Below, piece after piece: positions 1 through 11,937 of a stretch of DNA of 64,000 nt (the stretch's first letter is position 1; each line of letters begins with the position of its first letter). Source of the stretch: Alphaproteobacteria bacterium (lineage in GTDB: Bacteria > Pseudomonadota > Alphaproteobacteria > UBA828); contig JAJDVB010000085.1 of NCBI GenBank assembly GCA_022826345.1, forward strand, positions 19,256-83,255, read 5' to 3'. Made by a program: the position numbers and the translations under genes. The notes beneath the pieces are model-generated. The model did not search any database. It worked only from the letters and a program-made list of their open reading frames with translations, and was not told the origin of the DNA.

Positions 1-1724
1 GCCTTTTCGGTGCGCGACGACGGCTCCGAACGGAGCCGGGCCTCCGGAGCGCTCTTCTGCGGGCCACCCGGCTTCGCCTCCGCCGACGCGGGCGTGCGCG
101 GCGCGGTGCCGGTCGAAGGCGTTTCACCCTCGACGCCATTGCGCCGTGCCCGCCCGGTGCCGGTCATCCGCTCGAAGAGCGAAGGCCTGCCGGACGGCGT
201 GGCTTCGCTTCCTTCCACACGGCGGGGTGAGGGCGCCGAACGCTCGATCGCCGGGCGCTCGGTCCGCTGGCGATCAGTCGCCGGGCGGTCGAGCGGCAGG
301 CTGGGCTTCTTCTCCGGCGCCCTGGCTTCCGGCGGCGTGAACCGCGCCGCCGGTCGCTCGGCTTTCGCCTCGGCGGCTGCCACGGTCGCCCGAGCGGCAA
401 CACCGCCCGCCGGGCTCGCCGCCACCGCCCTGTGCTCCTGCCTCGCCCGCGATTCGGCGGGTGCCGGAGCCCGAGCGCTGGGGGAGGCCGACGGCTGCGG
501 CGTGGCGGGCACTGCCGGCGCGGACTGGGTCCCGCCGCCCACGGCCGCCGACTCCGCGACCGCCTCGGCCACCGGGATGACGAGGTCAGACTCGTCCGTT
601 CCGGTCGCTGCGGAGGGCAGTGCCGCTTCCGGTTCGACGACCTCCTTCTCGGGCTCGGCCGCCGACATCGTGGAGCCACCGCCGCTCGCGCCCTTGCGGT
701 CGGAGAAGCCGAGGACGTGGATGTTGTCGCCGGAGTCCGGGATCGGCGCACGAACCTCGTCCGAGTCGATTCCGGTGGCGATGACGGCGACGCGCATGTG
801 GCCGTCCATCTTCTGATCGAGGCTGGTGCCAAAGATGATGGTGGCTTCCTCGTCAACCTGCTTGCAGATGCGCGATGCCGCCGTGTCCACTTCGTGAAGC
901 GTGACGTCGGTACCGCCGGTGACGTTGATGAGCACACCACGCGCCCCTTCGATCGACGCATTGTCGAGCAGCGGGTTGTTGATCGCTGCCTCGGCCGCCT
1001 CGGTGGCGCGGTTCTCGCCCTCGGCCTCCCCAGTGCCCATCATCGCTTTGCCCATGGTGCCCATCACCGTGCGGATGTCGGCGAAATCGAGGTTGATGAG
1101 GCCGGGATTGACCATCAGATCGGTGACCCCACGCACGCCCGCGTGCAGCACGTCGTCGGCCATGCCGAAGGCGTCCGCAAACGTGGTGTCTTCGCTCGCC
1201 ACGCAGAACAGGTTCTGGTTGGGGATGACGATCAGCGTGTCCACGTACTGGTGGAGCTCCTGAATCCCGCGCTCCGCGATCCGCATACGCTGCGAGCCCT
1301 CGAAGTGGAAGGGCTTGGTGACGACGCCCACGGTGAGGATGCCGTGCTCCCGCGCCGCGCGGGCGATCACGGGCGCGGCGCCTGTGCCGGTGCCGCCGCC
1401 CATGCCGGCGGCGATGAACACCATGTTGTTCCCTTGCAGGTAGCTCTGGATATCGTCGAGGGCTTCCTCGGCGGCCACCTTGCCGATATCGGCGCGTGCG
1501 CCGGCGCCCAGCCCCTGGGTGATGTTGACACCGAGGCGGACCCGATTCTCGCACAGCGACTGGAAGAGCGACTGCGCGTCGGTGTTGGCGGCGACGAAGT
1601 CGACGCCCTCCAGCTCGCCGGCGATCATGTTGTTGACGGCATTGCCGCCGGCACCGCCGACTCCGAAGACCGTGATGCGCGGTCGGTTTTCCGGTTGCCG
1701 CTCCGGCATGAAATCGATGGTCAT
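1..1724 (-). CDS. ftsZ: Cell division GTPase FtsZ (3' end outside window)
   Basis: FtsZ is the tubulin-like GTPase that forms the cytokinetic ring. The ATG at 1724 follows a strong AAAGGAGGG ribosome binding site at 1737-1729. The protein begins [10 protein letters not shown] and has the tubulin signature GGGTGTG at about residues 109-115 and an NLDFADIR T7-loop segment that completes the catalytic site of the neighbouring subunit. After the GTPase and C-terminal domains (to about residue 320) the frame stays open for at least 250 more codons rich in Ala, Pro, Glu and Ser, with no stop down to base 3. Such long linkers are usual in alphaproteobacterial FtsZ. The C-terminal FtsA-binding peptide lies beyond the window. 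It is the last visible gene of the dcw cluster, 11 bases after ftsA. Confidence 0.97.
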   Translation of the reverse strand, partial: MTIDFMPERQPENRPRITVFGVGGAGGNAVNNMIAGELEGVDFVAANTDAQSLFQSLCENRVRLGVNITQGLGAGARADIGKVAAEEALDDIQSYLQGNNMVFIAAGMGGGTGTGAAPVIARAAREHGILTVGVVTKPFHFEGSQRMRIAERGIQELHQYVDTLIVIPNQNLFCVASEDTTFADAFGMADDVLHAGVRGVTDLMVNPGLINLDFADIRTVMGTMGKAMMGTGEAEGENRATEAAEAAINNPLLDNASIEGARGVLINVTGGTDVTLHEVDTAASRICKQVDEEATIIFGTSLDQKMDGHMRVAVIATGIDSDEVRAPIPDSGDNIHVLGFSDRKGASGGGSTMSAAEPEKEVVEPEAALPSAATGTDESDLVIPVAEAVAESAAVGGGTQSAPAVPATPQPSASPSARAPAPAESRARQEHRAVAASPAGGVAARATVAAAEAKAERPAARFTPPEARAPEKKPSLPLDRPATDRQRTERPAIERSAPSPRRVEGSEATPSGRPSLFERMTGTGRARRNGVEGETPSTGTAPRTPASAEAKPGGPQKSAPEARLRSEPSSRTEK

Positions 1725-1735
1725 CGTACCCTCCT

Positions 1736-2998
1736 TTACGGTGTTCTTTGACCCGTCTGTTCCGAGAAGTTGCCCCTCAGCCAGCGGCTGAGGTGTGACA
1801 AGGTGTTGGTGAAGCGCCCGACCGACTCGTCGCGGGCGGACCTGGTCCACGGCTCCGCGTGCTTGCGCATTGCGTAGACGAGCAGGCCGGCAGAGGTTGC
1901 GAACTCGGGCCCCGAGACGGCTTGCGCCAGACCAGGGAGTGAGAGCGGGCGAGCAAGCCGCACCTGCTTGTCGAGGATGCGGCTCGCGAGCTCGGCCATG
2001 GCGAAGCTCTGACTCGCGCCGCCGCTGATGACGACGCGGTTGCCCGACCACCTGTCGAGCCCGCTCGCCTCGATGCGGGCGCGAGCAAACTCGAGGGTCT
2101 CTTCCATGCGGGCGCGCATGATCCGCGTGAGCATCGAGCGCGGCACATGGTGGACGGAGCCGGAGCAGCCGTTCTCAGGGCCGATCTCCGGCACCTCGAT
2201 GCTGTCGTTACCGTCCGCCGTTTCGTCCACGGGGCTCCCGTGCAGCCGCTTCATGCGCTCCGCGCTTGCGATCGGTGTCGACAAGCCCTGCGCGATGTCG
2301 TTGGTGACGTGATCCCCGCCGATGGGGAGCGTCTCGGTCCACATCAGATTGCCGCCGCCGAAGATCGCGAGCTTGGTCGTGCCGCCGCCGATGTCGATGC
2401 AGGTGACACCCAGATCGATCTCGTCGGAGACCAGGCACGCGAGGCCCGAGGCGTAGCCGGCGGCCACCGGCGCTGCGACCTGCAGATCGCAGCGGGAGAC
2501 GCAGGAGAGCAGGTTGCGCAGGCCGCCGTGGGCGACGCTCACCATGTGCAAGCGCACCTGGAGGCTGTCCGCGTACATGCCACGCGGGTCCCTGATTCCG
2601 GGCGCTCCGTCGAGGGCGTAGTCGATGGGCACGGCGTGCACGATGTCGCGCTCGCCCCCCTCGTCCGACACGTGAAGCTGGTCGAACGCGCGCTGGATGT
2701 CATGCTCCGTGACCTCACGCCCACCAATCTCGACCTCGACGTCGGCGAAGCTCGAGCTGGGCGCGCCGCCCGACGTGCCGACGAAGACGCTGCGGACGTT
2801 CTCGCCGGCCATGCGCTCGGCGCGGTGAACGGCGGTGCGGATCGCGCCCTCCGCCGCCTCCATATCGACGACCCGGCCGGCGTGCATGCCGGCGGCGACC
2901 TCCTGGCCGCTGCCGACGACGGCGAGCGTGCCTTCGGCGTCGCGGTGGGCGAGGAGGCAGGCCACCTTGGTCGTGCCGATGTCGAGGGCGGCGATCAC
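1736..2998 (-). CDS. ftsA: Cell division protein FtsA
   Basis: FtsA is the actin-like protein that tethers FtsZ filaments to the membrane. I chose the GTG at 2998, giving 420 residues starting (M)[10 protein letters not shown]. It has an AGGAG ribosome binding site about 10 bases upstream, and the frame upstream of it overlaps ftsQ out of frame. The phosphate-1 motif [10 protein letters not shown] sits at the N-terminus and the phosphate-2 motif [14 protein letters not shown] near the middle. The C-terminus ends in a short amphipathic stretch around LSRWLRGNF, the expected membrane-targeting helix. The gene lies 22 bases after ftsQ and 11 bases before ftsZ, the usual ftsQAZ order. Confidence 0.95.
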   Translation of the reverse strand: MIAALDIGTTKVACLLAHRDAEGTLAVVGSGQEVAAGMHAGRVVDMEAAEGAIRTAVHRAERMAGENVRSVFVGTSGGAPSSSFADVEVEIGGREVTEHDIQRAFDQLHVSDEGGERDIVHAVPIDYALDGAPGIRDPRGMYADSLQVRLHMVSVAHGGLRNLLSCVSRCDLQVAAPVAAGYASGLACLVSDEIDLGVTCIDIGGGTTKLAIFGGGNLMWTETLPIGGDHVTNDIAQGLSTPIASAERMKRLHGSPVDETADGNDSIEVPEIGPENGCSGSVHHVPRSMLTRIMRARMEETLEFARARIEASGLDRWSGNRVVISGGASQSFAMAELASRILDKQVRLARPLSLPGLAQAVSGPEFATSAGLLVYAMRKHAEPWTRSARDESVGRFTNTLSHLSRWLRGNFSEQTGQRTP

Positions 2999-3020
2999 GT
3001 TGCGTTCGCTCCTGGTCTCG

Positions 3021-3866
3021 TCATGTCCGGTCGTCGGCCGGCAGCTCGGGCGGCCGGATGCGGACGATGGTCCGGTCGGGGAGGCGCAGGTCGACCACGG
3101 CAATCGGCTCGTCGAGGAGGCGGTGTTCGCCGATCTCCCTGACGAGACGAGCCCAGGCAGCGCCGATCTCGCGCTCCGGCAGCTTGGCTTCGAGGCCGTT
3201 GTGGAAGTGAATCGTCCAGCGCCGCCCGCCGATCCAGGTGGCCGCCTGAACCCGCCTCGATAGCGCCGGATCGGTTGCCATGGCGTCGAGCAGCGCCGGC
3301 ATGTGCGGGAGCGCGTCATCGCCCACGACGATCGGCAGATGGGCGAAACGGCCGATCGGCTCCGCACCGATCTCCGTTCCGGCGCGGTCGACCATGACCA
3401 GCCGCTGGTTGCGCTGCCAGAGCGCCACTGGTTGGCGCTCGACGATGTGCACGTGGAGCGTGGACGGCAGACGCCGCTCGACCGTCGCGCTCTCGATCCA
3501 GCCAATAGCCTCGACCCGGCCCCGCGCGGAGGCGAGGTCGACGGCAAAGATGGGCGTACCAATATCGACGCCGGTTGCCGTGCGGACCGCCTCGGCCGAG
3601 GTGCGCTCGCTCCCCGACGTTTCGATCCGCTGCACCGTCATGCCCGCGCCTGCCGTGGCCGACACGAAGCCCACCCGGATGTCCTCGCCCACGGCTGCGA
3701 GCGTGCCGGGCTGCACGACCCAGATCGCGGCGGCGACTGCCACGCCGCCCAAGAGAGCGCACGTCCCCCACCTGATCGCGCGCCGCGAGACGAAGCGGGA
3801 CGCGGCCAGGCGCGGCGCGGGCTGCGCACCCTGCTTCTGAGCGCCGAAGAGGCTCAGCTGTCGCAT
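3021..3866 (-). CDS. ftsQ: Cell division protein FtsQ
   Basis: FtsQ is a bitopic divisome scaffold protein of 281 residues. A basic cytoplasmic N-terminus of about 30 residues is followed by one transmembrane helix (about 32-55, AIRWGTCALLGGVAVAAAIW). The periplasmic part has a POTRA domain at about 75-145 (VQRIETSGSERTSAEAV onward, containing IGTPIFAVDL) and then the FtsQ C-terminal domain ending in DLRLPDRTIVRIRPPELP. The start codon overlaps the end of ddl by 13 bases, so translation is probably coupled. The length is typical of alphaproteobacterial FtsQ. Confidence 0.93.
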   Translation of the reverse strand: MRQLSLFGAQKQGAQPAPRLAASRFVSRRAIRWGTCALLGGVAVAAAIWVVQPGTLAAVGEDIRVGFVSATAGAGMTVQRIETSGSERTSAEAVRTATGVDIGTPIFAVDLASARGRVEAIGWIESATVERRLPSTLHVHIVERQPVALWQRNQRLVMVDRAGTEIGAEPIGRFAHLPIVVGDDALPHMPALLDAMATDPALSRRVQAATWIGGRRWTIHFHNGLEAKLPEREIGAAWARLVREIGEHRLLDEPIAVVDLRLPDRTIVRIRPPELPADDRT

Positions 3867-4774
3867 GCGGCGTTCTCCACGAGCCAGCAGACGAGCTCCT
3901 CGAAGCTGATGCCGACGTCAGCGGCGATCTCGGGCACGAGCGAGAGCGGCGTCATGCCCGGCTGGGTGTTGATTTCCAGCAGGTAGAACTGTCCCGGCTC
4001 GCCGGCCGTGTCGTCGTAGCGCAGGTCGGCGCGGGTCACGCCGCGGCAGCCAAGCGCCCGGTGGGCGGTGAGTGCGATCTTCAGCGCCTCGGCGTAGGCA
4101 TCCGGGTGAATGGGCGCCGGCATGTGATGGTCGGCATAGCCTTCGGTGTATTTCGCTTCGTAGTCGTAGAAGCGCCCCTTCGGCCTGATCTCGATGGCGC
4201 CCAACGCGCGTTCCCCCATCACCGCGACCTGGATCTCGCGACCGGGGATGTAACGCTCGACCAGCACCTGTTCGCCAAAGGTCCAGTCACCGTTGGGGAG
4301 CGCCGCGTTGTCGCCGCTGAAGACCAGGTGGACGCCCACGCTGGAGCCCTGGTCGAGTGGCTTGATCACGTAGGGTGGCTCGCCTGCGGCACCGGCAGCG
4401 ATATCGGCGCGGCACATCACCTGACCCTCGGGGCAGGTGAGCCCGGCATCGGCGAAGAGCCGCTTCGCCGCCGGCTTGTCCATCGCCAGAGCCGAAGCCA
4501 GAACACCGGAGTGGGTGTAAGGCAGACCCATGACCTCGAGCAGTCCCTGGACGCAGCCGTCTTCGCCGATGGAGCCGTGCAGGGCGTTGAACACAACGTC
4601 CGGCCGGACCTCCGCCAGCGTCGTCGGCAGGTCGCGCGTCACGTCGACGCCGGTGACGCGATAGCCGCTCCCGACAAGCGCACGCTCCACGGCGGCGCCG
4701 GAGACCAGCGACACCTCGCGCTCGGCGGACCACCCGCCCATCAGCACGGCGACATGCTTGCCTGCGGCGCTCAT
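3854..4774 (-). CDS. ddl: D-alanine--D-alanine ligase
   Basis: This ATP-grasp enzyme joins two D-alanines for the peptidoglycan stem peptide. The ATG at 4774 forms an ATGA overlap with the stop of murB and is preceded by a GGAG-type site. The start gives 306 residues beginning [20 protein letters not shown], the usual Ddl N-terminus; a longer frame upstream only runs through murB. Visible family motifs are GSIGEDGCVQGLLE, YVIKPLDQGSSVGVHLV, the catalytic-domain stretch RADLRYD, and EINTQPGMTPLSLVPE with the Mg-binding Glu and Asn. Its place between murB and ftsQ matches the DdlB position in many proteobacteria. Confidence 0.96.
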   Translation of the reverse strand: MSAAGKHVAVLMGGWSAEREVSLVSGAAVERALVGSGYRVTGVDVTRDLPTTLAEVRPDVVFNALHGSIGEDGCVQGLLEVMGLPYTHSGVLASALAMDKPAAKRLFADAGLTCPEGQVMCRADIAAGAAGEPPYVIKPLDQGSSVGVHLVFSGDNAALPNGDWTFGEQVLVERYIPGREIQVAVMGERALGAIEIRPKGRFYDYEAKYTEGYADHHMPAPIHPDAYAEALKIALTAHRALGCRGVTRADLRYDDTAGEPGQFYLLEINTQPGMTPLSLVPEIAADVGISFEELVCWLVENAACDS

Positions 4775-5729
4775 TCCGCCTTCTCCCCGCCGTCCTGCGG
4801 CCAGCGGCCGTGGCGGCCGATCCTCCGGATTTCCCACTGGAGCGAGAGGCCGGTCTTCTCCTCGACCCGGCGGCGGACCTCCTCGCCCAGACCCTCGATG
4901 TCCGAGGCCGTGGCACCATCGGCGTTGACGATGAAGTTGCAGTGCTGCTCCGAGATCTGGGCGCCGCCGCGCGTGAGCCCGCGGCAGCCGGCCTCGTCGA
5001 TCAGCTCCCAGGCCGAATGCCCCGCGGGGTTGGTGAATGTACTGCCGCCGGTGCGCGCGCGAATCGGCTGGCTCGCCTCGCGCTGGGCGTTGATCTCTTC
5101 CATGTGGCGAGCGATGGCGGCGGGCTCACCGCGCCGCCCGGCCAGCATCGCAGAGACGAAGATCCAGTCTTGCGGCACCGCCGAGTGTCGATAGGAAAAT
5201 CCCATCGCGTCCGGCGTGAGCACGTGCATGGCGCCGTCACCGTCCAGCGCCTTTGCCTCGACGAGGACATCCGCCATCTCGTACCCGTAGGCGCCCGCGT
5301 TCATGCGGAGCGCGCCGCCGACGGTGCCGGGGATGCCGCTCAGGAAGGCCAGTCCGTCCACACCCTGGTCGCGGCAGTAGCGGGCGACGTTCATGTCGAG
5401 AGCGCCGGCGCCAACGTCGACCAGCGCGCGCTCGCCCTTCCAGCGGACGCTCGTATCGCGAAAGCCTTGGCGCAGGCGGATGACGACGCCTTCCACACCG
5501 CCGTCGCGCACCAGCAGGTTGGAGCCGAGACCGACTGCCGTCACCGGCACGTCGGCAGGCCGGGTGGCGAGGAAGTGCGCCAGGTCGTCGATGTCCGCCG
5601 GCCGGAACACCACGTCCGCGCGCCCGCCGGCGCGGAACCAGACGGTGCGGGAGAGGTCGACGTCCAAGGCGTAGCGGCCCCGGACCGCAGGCAGCCGTTC
5701 GATCCAGTCCGCCATCTTCGAATGCGCGA

Positions 5730-5733
<4 letters not shown>
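4771..5733 (-). CDS. murB: UDP-N-acetylenolpyruvoylglucosamine reductase MurB
   Basis: MurB is an FAD enzyme that reduces UDP-GlcNAc-enolpyruvate to UDP-MurNAc. At 320 residues it has the FAD-binding segments [17 protein letters not shown] and [21 protein letters not shown]. The C-terminal substrate domain carries GGSTFTNP (catalytic Ser) and the final LQWEIRRIG (Glu proton donor). The insertion pattern is that of type I MurB. The ATG at 5733 overlaps the murC stop (ATGA) and its own stop overlaps the ddl start. An in-frame Met at residue 7 is an alternative start. Confidence 0.96.
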
Positions 5734-7171
<1,438 letters not shown>

Positions 7172-7175
<4 letters not shown>

Positions 7176-8326
7176 GCCGCACCCCCCGCATGCTCGGGCA
7201 CCGGGTGTCCTGGGAGTGACCCGTTGATCAGTCCCTCGATGAGATCCGCCAGCGCGCGCGCCGCATCGGGCCGCGCGAAGTTCGCCGCCGCGGCAGCCCG
7301 CTGCGCCAGCTGCGCGGGCTCGCCCATCAGCGTCGTGAGCTCCTGAGCCAGCCGCTCGGCCGTGAACTCCTTTTGCGCGACCATGGTCGCGGCGCCGGCT
7401 GCGACCAGGGCGCGGCCGTTCGCGCTCTGATGGTCGTCGGCGGCGATCGGCAGCGGCACCAGGATCGCCGGGCGTCCCGCCGCTGCGAGCTCTGCGATGG
7501 TCGACGCACCCGCCCGACAGATCACGAGGTGGGATTCGCTGAGACGCGCCGGGATATCGTCGAAGAAGGGCGCAAGGCTCGCCTCCACCCCTGCTTCGGC
7601 GTAGGCACGCTCGACGCCGGCGAGATCCTCCGGGCGACACTGCTGGCTGACCTCGATCCGCTCACGCAAAGTCTGCGGCAGCGCCGCGATGGCCGCCGGC
7701 ACGACCTCCGCGAAGATGCGCGCACCTTGGCTCCCACCCGTGACCAGCAGGTGGAATTGTCCGCCCGCTGCGGGCGGCTCGTAGTCCGCCCCGCGCAGCG
7801 CCGCGATGGCCGCGCGAACCGGGTTGCCCACATGGGTAACGAGGGCCGCCCGGTTGCGGGGGATGCGCGCGGTCTCGGGGAACGAGGTAGCGATGGCCGA
7901 CGCGCGGCGTGCGAGCATCCGGTTGGCCCGGCCCAGCACCGCATTCTGCTCGTGCAGCACGCTCGGTATACCGAGCCGCCCGCTCGCCACCAGCGGCGGC
8001 ACCGACGGGTAGCCGCCGAAGCCCACGGCGGCGGCCGGCCGAATCCGGCGCAGCACGCGCGCCGCCTGCATGACCGCTCGCGCGAGCCCGAGCACGGCAG
8101 TGACGCGTGCCAGGGGTCCGCGCACGCTGGGACTGCGAGCCGCGATGGCGTGGCGTTCGATGCGCCCGAGAACGTCGCCGAAGGCGGCGCCCCTCCGATC
8201 CGTCATGAGAACAAGACGACGGCCACGCGCTTCCAGTTCCACCGCGAGAGCTTCCGCCGGGAACACGTGGCCGCCAGTTCCGCCTGCTGCGAGGAGAATG
8301 GGAGGGTTGGGCGCAGGCGTTCTCAA
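7172..8326 (-). CDS. murG: UDP-GlcNAc:undecaprenyl-PP-MurNAc-pentapeptide GlcNAc transferase MurG
   Basis: MurG adds GlcNAc to lipid I to make lipid II at the inner face of the inner membrane. I chose a TTG start at 8326 that overlaps the ftsW stop as TTGA and has AAGGA about 8 bases upstream; this gives 384 residues. No ATG is available before the first conserved motif. GT28 motifs seen are [45 protein letters not shown], and [20 protein letters not shown] with the UDP-GlcNAc-binding region. The rare start codon may tune MurG output relative to FtsW. Confidence 0.95.
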
Positions 8327-9459
8327 AGTTCGTATCCTTCGTCGCTCCACCGCTCGCGGGTCAGCGCGAGCACCATTCCGAGGCCGATGGCCGTCGCCAT
8401 CGCCGACGAGCCTCCGTAGCTCAGGAACGGAAGGGTCATTCCCTTGGCGGGCAGGAGCCTGATGGCGACTCCCATGTTGATCAGGGCCTGAAAGCCGAAT
8501 TGGGCGAGCAGGCCGGAGACCGCGACCACCGCGAACAGGTCGCGCCCGCGCATGGCGCGGGCGAAGCCGCGGACAACGATGAAGCCGAACAGCCCGATGA
8601 TCACGATGCAGGCGATGACGCCGAATTCTTCGGCGGCAACGGCGAAGATGAAGTCGGTGTGGGCATCGGGCAGCACGTGCTTGACGACCCCCTCGCCGGG
8701 TCCTCGGCCGAAGAGCCCGCCGGCCTCGAAGGCACGGAGCGAGGTGTCGACCTGATAGGTGTCGCCGGTCGTGGGGTCGATGAACTGGTCGATGCGCGCC
8801 TTGACGTGCGTCAGGTTGTGGTAGGCGAACACGAGGCCGCCGGCGATCGCCACCCCGCCCAGTACGGCTAGGACGAGCGGCATGCCGACCACGAACATCT
8901 GCACGAACCAGACGGCGGCCACCGTCACCGCCATCCCGATATCGGGCTGCAGGACGAGGAGGAGCGCCGCGACCGCCACGGGCAGCGATGCGAGAAACAT
9001 GCTGTAGGGCAGCTTGTCGTCCCGCGGCCGCGTCAGGACCGCGGCCAGGAACACCGCGAGGCAGGGCTTGACGAACTCCGACGGCTGCAGGTGGAAGCCG
9101 CCGAGCGACAGCCAGCGGCGCGCGCCGTTCAACTCCAAGCCGGCGATGAGGGTGAGCGCGAGCAGGGCGATGCCGAGCACGGTGCCGGCGGTGCCAATGC
9201 GCTGAATGCCGGTGCGGGAGAGCAGCGAGACGGCGATCATCACGATCAACGCCACCGGCAAGAAGAGCAGTTGCTGCCGGGCGAAGTGGAACGGGTCGAG
9301 GCCGATCCGCTCGGCCGCCGCGGGACTCGAGGCCAGCGCCAGGGCCGCGCCCAGCAGCATGAGCAGCAGCACCGCCGTCAGCATCCAGCGGTCGACGGTC
9401 CACCACCAGCGCCCGAGCACACTGGTGTCCGTGCGGGAGAAGGGCGTCACCTGGTCCAC
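8323..9459 (-). CDS. ftsW: Septal peptidoglycan polymerase FtsW (SEDS family)
   Basis: FtsW is the SEDS-family glycan polymerase of the divisome that works with FtsI. It has 378 residues and about ten hydrophobic segments, starting near WMLTAVLLLMLLGAALALAS. SEDS features include the segment GARRWLSLGGFHLQPSEFVK, which holds the conserved Pro-Ser-Glu, and the C-terminal RLLPAKGMTLPFLSYGGSS loop typical of the FtsW/RodA/SpoVE family. It overlaps murD by 13 bases and murG by 4. Its place between murD and murG separates it from RodA, which is not usually in this cluster. Confidence 0.96.
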   Translation of the reverse strand: MDQVTPFSRTDTSVLGRWWWTVDRWMLTAVLLLMLLGAALALASSPAAAERIGLDPFHFARQQLLFLPVALIVMIAVSLLSRTGIQRIGTAGTVLGIALLALTLIAGLELNGARRWLSLGGFHLQPSEFVKPCLAVFLAAVLTRPRDDKLPYSMFLASLPVAVAALLLVLQPDIGMAVTVAAVWFVQMFVVGMPLVLAVLGGVAIAGGLVFAYHNLTHVKARIDQFIDPTTGDTYQVDTSLRAFEAGGLFGRGPGEGVVKHVLPDAHTDFIFAVAAEEFGVIACIVIIGLFGFIVVRGFARAMRGRDLFAVVAVSGLLAQFGFQALINMGVAIRLLPAKGMTLPFLSYGGSSAMATAIGLGMVLALTRERWSDEGYEL

Positions 9460-10826
9460 GGTGCAGCCTCCTCCGACGCGGCGGGCGGCTCGACGGGAAC
9501 CAGCGCCCGGAACCGATCACCGCGCTGCTCGAAATCGCTGAACTGGTCGAACGACGCGCAGGCAGGCGAAAACAGGACCACGGTGCCGTCGCGCCCGTTG
9601 CCGCACGCGGCATCGAGGGCAGCCGTCACCGCGCGGTCGAGGGTACCGCAGCGGGTTACCGGCAGCCGGCCCTCGAGCGTGGCGGCGAAGCCGTCTTCCG
9701 CCTCACCGATGAGGAAGGCGTGGGCGATGTGGGAGAAGAGGGGCGCGATCGCGTCGAGCCCGCCCTCCTTGGGCCGCCCGCCGGCGATCCAGTAAACGTT
9801 GTCGAAGCAGGCGATGGCCCGCGCCGCCGCTTCGGCGTTCGTGGCCTTGCTGTCGTTGATGATCGGGATGCCGCTGACGCTGCCGATCGTCTCCATGCGA
9901 TGCGGCAGGCCGGGGAAATCGAGGAGAGCCGGCACGAGACGTTCGGGGGCGAGCCTGCAGGCGCGCGCCGCCGCGTAGGCCGCTGCCGCGTTCTGCCAGT
10001 TGTGCCTGCCGGGCAGCGCCCTCGCGTGCGTGAGGTCGCAGACCGGCTCGCCTTCCTCGTGGAGGAGTCCGTCCACGACGGAAACGCCTTCGCGCGACGG
10101 ACCCTCTGCGCTTACCGGCACCACACGAAGCTGGTCTCGCGCCGCGAGCGCATCGCCGATGCTGCGGGAGATCGCATCGTCGGTGCCAATTACGGCGGTC
10201 TTGAGCCGGCCGGGACGGAAGACCTGGCGCTTCGCGTCGACGTAGGCCGCCATGGTCCCGTGACGGTCGAGATGGTCCGGGGCGACGTTGAGCAGCACGC
10301 CGATATCGAAGGTCGCCTCGACGGTGAGATCGAGCTGGTAGGAGGAGAGCTCGAGGACGATGGTTCCCTCGCCGGGCACCGGCGTCAGGTCGAGCGCCGG
10401 CGTCCCCAGATTGCCGCCGACGCGGATGTGGCGAGCCCCGGCCGAATGCAGCAGGTGGCCGATGAGCGCCGTCGTCGTCGACTTGCCGTTGGTGCCGGTG
10501 ACGGCGACGTAGCGGGGCTCCGGCAGCACGCGCCACAAGAGCTCGATATCGCCCACCACCTCGATGCCGGCGTCATGCGCGGCAGCGATCATCGGGTGCG
10601 AGAGCGGCACACCCGGGCTCGGCACCAGGGCGGCAATCCCGTCCTCATCGCCAGCGGGGCGCACCTCGAAGCCCTGATCGCGCGCCGCCGCCCGCGCATC
10701 CGGCGCGTCGTCCCAGCAGAGCACGCGCGCGCCGCCGGCGCCGAGCGCCCGCGCCGCCGCGAGGCCGGAGCGTGCGAGCCCGAGCACGGCGACCGTGCGA
10801 TTGCGATAGAGCGGGACCCGGATCAC
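9447..10826 (-). CDS. murD: UDP-N-acetylmuramoylalanine--D-glutamate ligase MurD
   Basis: MurD adds D-Glu to UDP-MurNAc-L-Ala in the cytoplasm. It has 459 residues. The N-terminal nucleotide-sugar domain starts TVAVLGLARSGLAAARAL, followed by the ATPase P-loop YVAVTGTNGKSTTTALIGH, NVAPDHLDRHGTM, LPGRHNWQNAAAAYAA and INDSKATNAEAAARAI. The last contains the invariant Lys/Asn of the C-terminal domain. The C-terminal segment VLFSPACASFDQFSDFEQRGDRF is the typical MurD signature. It lies 4 bases after mraY and overlaps ftsW. Confidence 0.97.
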   Translation of the reverse strand: MIRVPLYRNRTVAVLGLARSGLAAARALGAGGARVLCWDDAPDARAAARDQGFEVRPAGDEDGIAALVPSPGVPLSHPMIAAAHDAGIEVVGDIELLWRVLPEPRYVAVTGTNGKSTTTALIGHLLHSAGARHIRVGGNLGTPALDLTPVPGEGTIVLELSSYQLDLTVEATFDIGVLLNVAPDHLDRHGTMAAYVDAKRQVFRPGRLKTAVIGTDDAISRSIGDALAARDQLRVVPVSAEGPSREGVSVVDGLLHEEGEPVCDLTHARALPGRHNWQNAAAAYAAARACRLAPERLVPALLDFPGLPHRMETIGSVSGIPIINDSKATNAEAAARAIACFDNVYWIAGGRPKEGGLDAIAPLFSHIAHAFLIGEAEDGFAATLEGRLPVTRCGTLDRAVTAALDAACGNGRDGTVVLFSPACASFDQFSDFEQRGDRFRALVPVEPPAASEEAAPWTR

Positions 10827-10830
10827 TGGC

Positions 10831-11916
10831 TCACCTCAGCTTCAGCGTCGAGAGCCCGATCAGGGCGAGGATCACGGCGATCACCCAGAAGCGGATGACG
10901 ATGGTGGGCTCCGCGACCCCCTTCTGCTCGAAGTGATGGTGCAGCGGCGCCATGGCGAAGACCCGCCGCCCCAGGAGCTTGAACGAGGCGACCTGCACGA
11001 TCACCGAGACCGCTTCGAGCACGAAGAGACCGCCCACGATGGCGAGCACGATCTCGTGCTTGGTCATCACCGCGATGATGCCGAGCGCCGCGCCGGTGGA
11101 GAGCGAGCCGGTGTCGCCCATGAAGACCATCGCCGGCGGCGCGTTGAACCAGAGAAAACCCAGCCCCGCGCCGACCAGGGCGCCGCAGAAGACCGAAAGC
11201 TCGCCGGTGCCGGGAACGTGATGGACCTGGAGGTATTCCGTGAACACGGTGTTGCCCACCACGTAGGCGATCAGCGCGAAGCACGCGGCAGCAATCATGA
11301 TCGGCACGATCGCGAGACCGTCGAGGCCGTCGGTCAGATTGACGGCGTTGGACGAGCCAATGACCACGAAGGCGGCGAAGGGCACCGTGAACCAGCCGAT
11401 GTCGAGCAGCAGCGACTTGACGAACGGCAGCGCGAGGCCGTGGTCGAGCGGCGCCTCCAGGATCATCGTGACCCAGAAGACCGCCCCCACCGCGAGCACC
11501 ACCTCGGCCGCGACCTTGATGCGCATGTTCAGGCCGCGGTGACTGCGGTTCAGCAGCTTCATCGCGTCGTCGGTGAAGCCGATGACGCCGAAGCCGATCG
11601 TGACCACCAGCAGCACCCAGATGAGCGGGTTGGTCATGTCGGCCCAGAGCAGCGTCGAGACCGTAACGGCGAGGAGAATGATCACCCCGCCCATGGTCGG
11701 CGTCCCCGCCTTGGCCGCGTGGCTCTCCGGCCCGTCGCTCCGGATTGGCTGCCCATGCTCCTGGCGCGCGCGCAGCAGGCGGATCAGCGGGGGCCCGAAG
11801 GCGAAGCTGATGAGCAAGGAGGTAAGAACCGCCGCGCCGGTGCGGAACGTCAGGTACTGGAAGACGTTGAAGATGCCGATCGAGTCCGAGAGCGGATACA
11901 GCAGGTTGAAGAACAT
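10831..11916 (-). CDS. mraY: Phospho-MurNAc-pentapeptide transferase MraY
   Basis: MraY is the polytopic membrane enzyme that transfers phospho-MurNAc-pentapeptide to undecaprenyl phosphate, making lipid I. It has 361 residues and about ten hydrophobic helices. Family motifs are [11 protein letters not shown] near residue 72, the aspartate-rich [38 protein letters not shown] and the HHHFEQKG loop near the C-terminus. It lies between murF (21-base gap) and murD, the standard position. Confidence 0.97.
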   Translation of the reverse strand: MFFNLLYPLSDSIGIFNVFQYLTFRTGAAVLTSLLISFAFGPPLIRLLRARQEHGQPIRSDGPESHAAKAGTPTMGGVIILLAVTVSTLLWADMTNPLIWVLLVVTIGFGVIGFTDDAMKLLNRSHRGLNMRIKVAAEVVLAVGAVFWVTMILEAPLDHGLALPFVKSLLLDIGWFTVPFAAFVVIGSSNAVNLTDGLDGLAIVPIMIAAACFALIAYVVGNTVFTEYLQVHHVPGTGELSVFCGALVGAGLGFLWFNAPPAMVFMGDTGSLSTGAALGIIAVMTKHEIVLAIVGGLFVLEAVSVIVQVASFKLLGRRVFAMAPLHHHFEQKGVAEPTIVIRFWVIAVILALIGLSTLKLR

Positions 11917-11937
11917 CGACCGGCGCGCCTTTCCCCG

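Noticed and set aside
432..1751. 439-codon open frame on the plus strand opposite ftsZ
   Set aside because: Its product is Arg/Gly/His-rich and the strand opposite carries the clear FtsZ reading frame; high GC creates such mirror frames.
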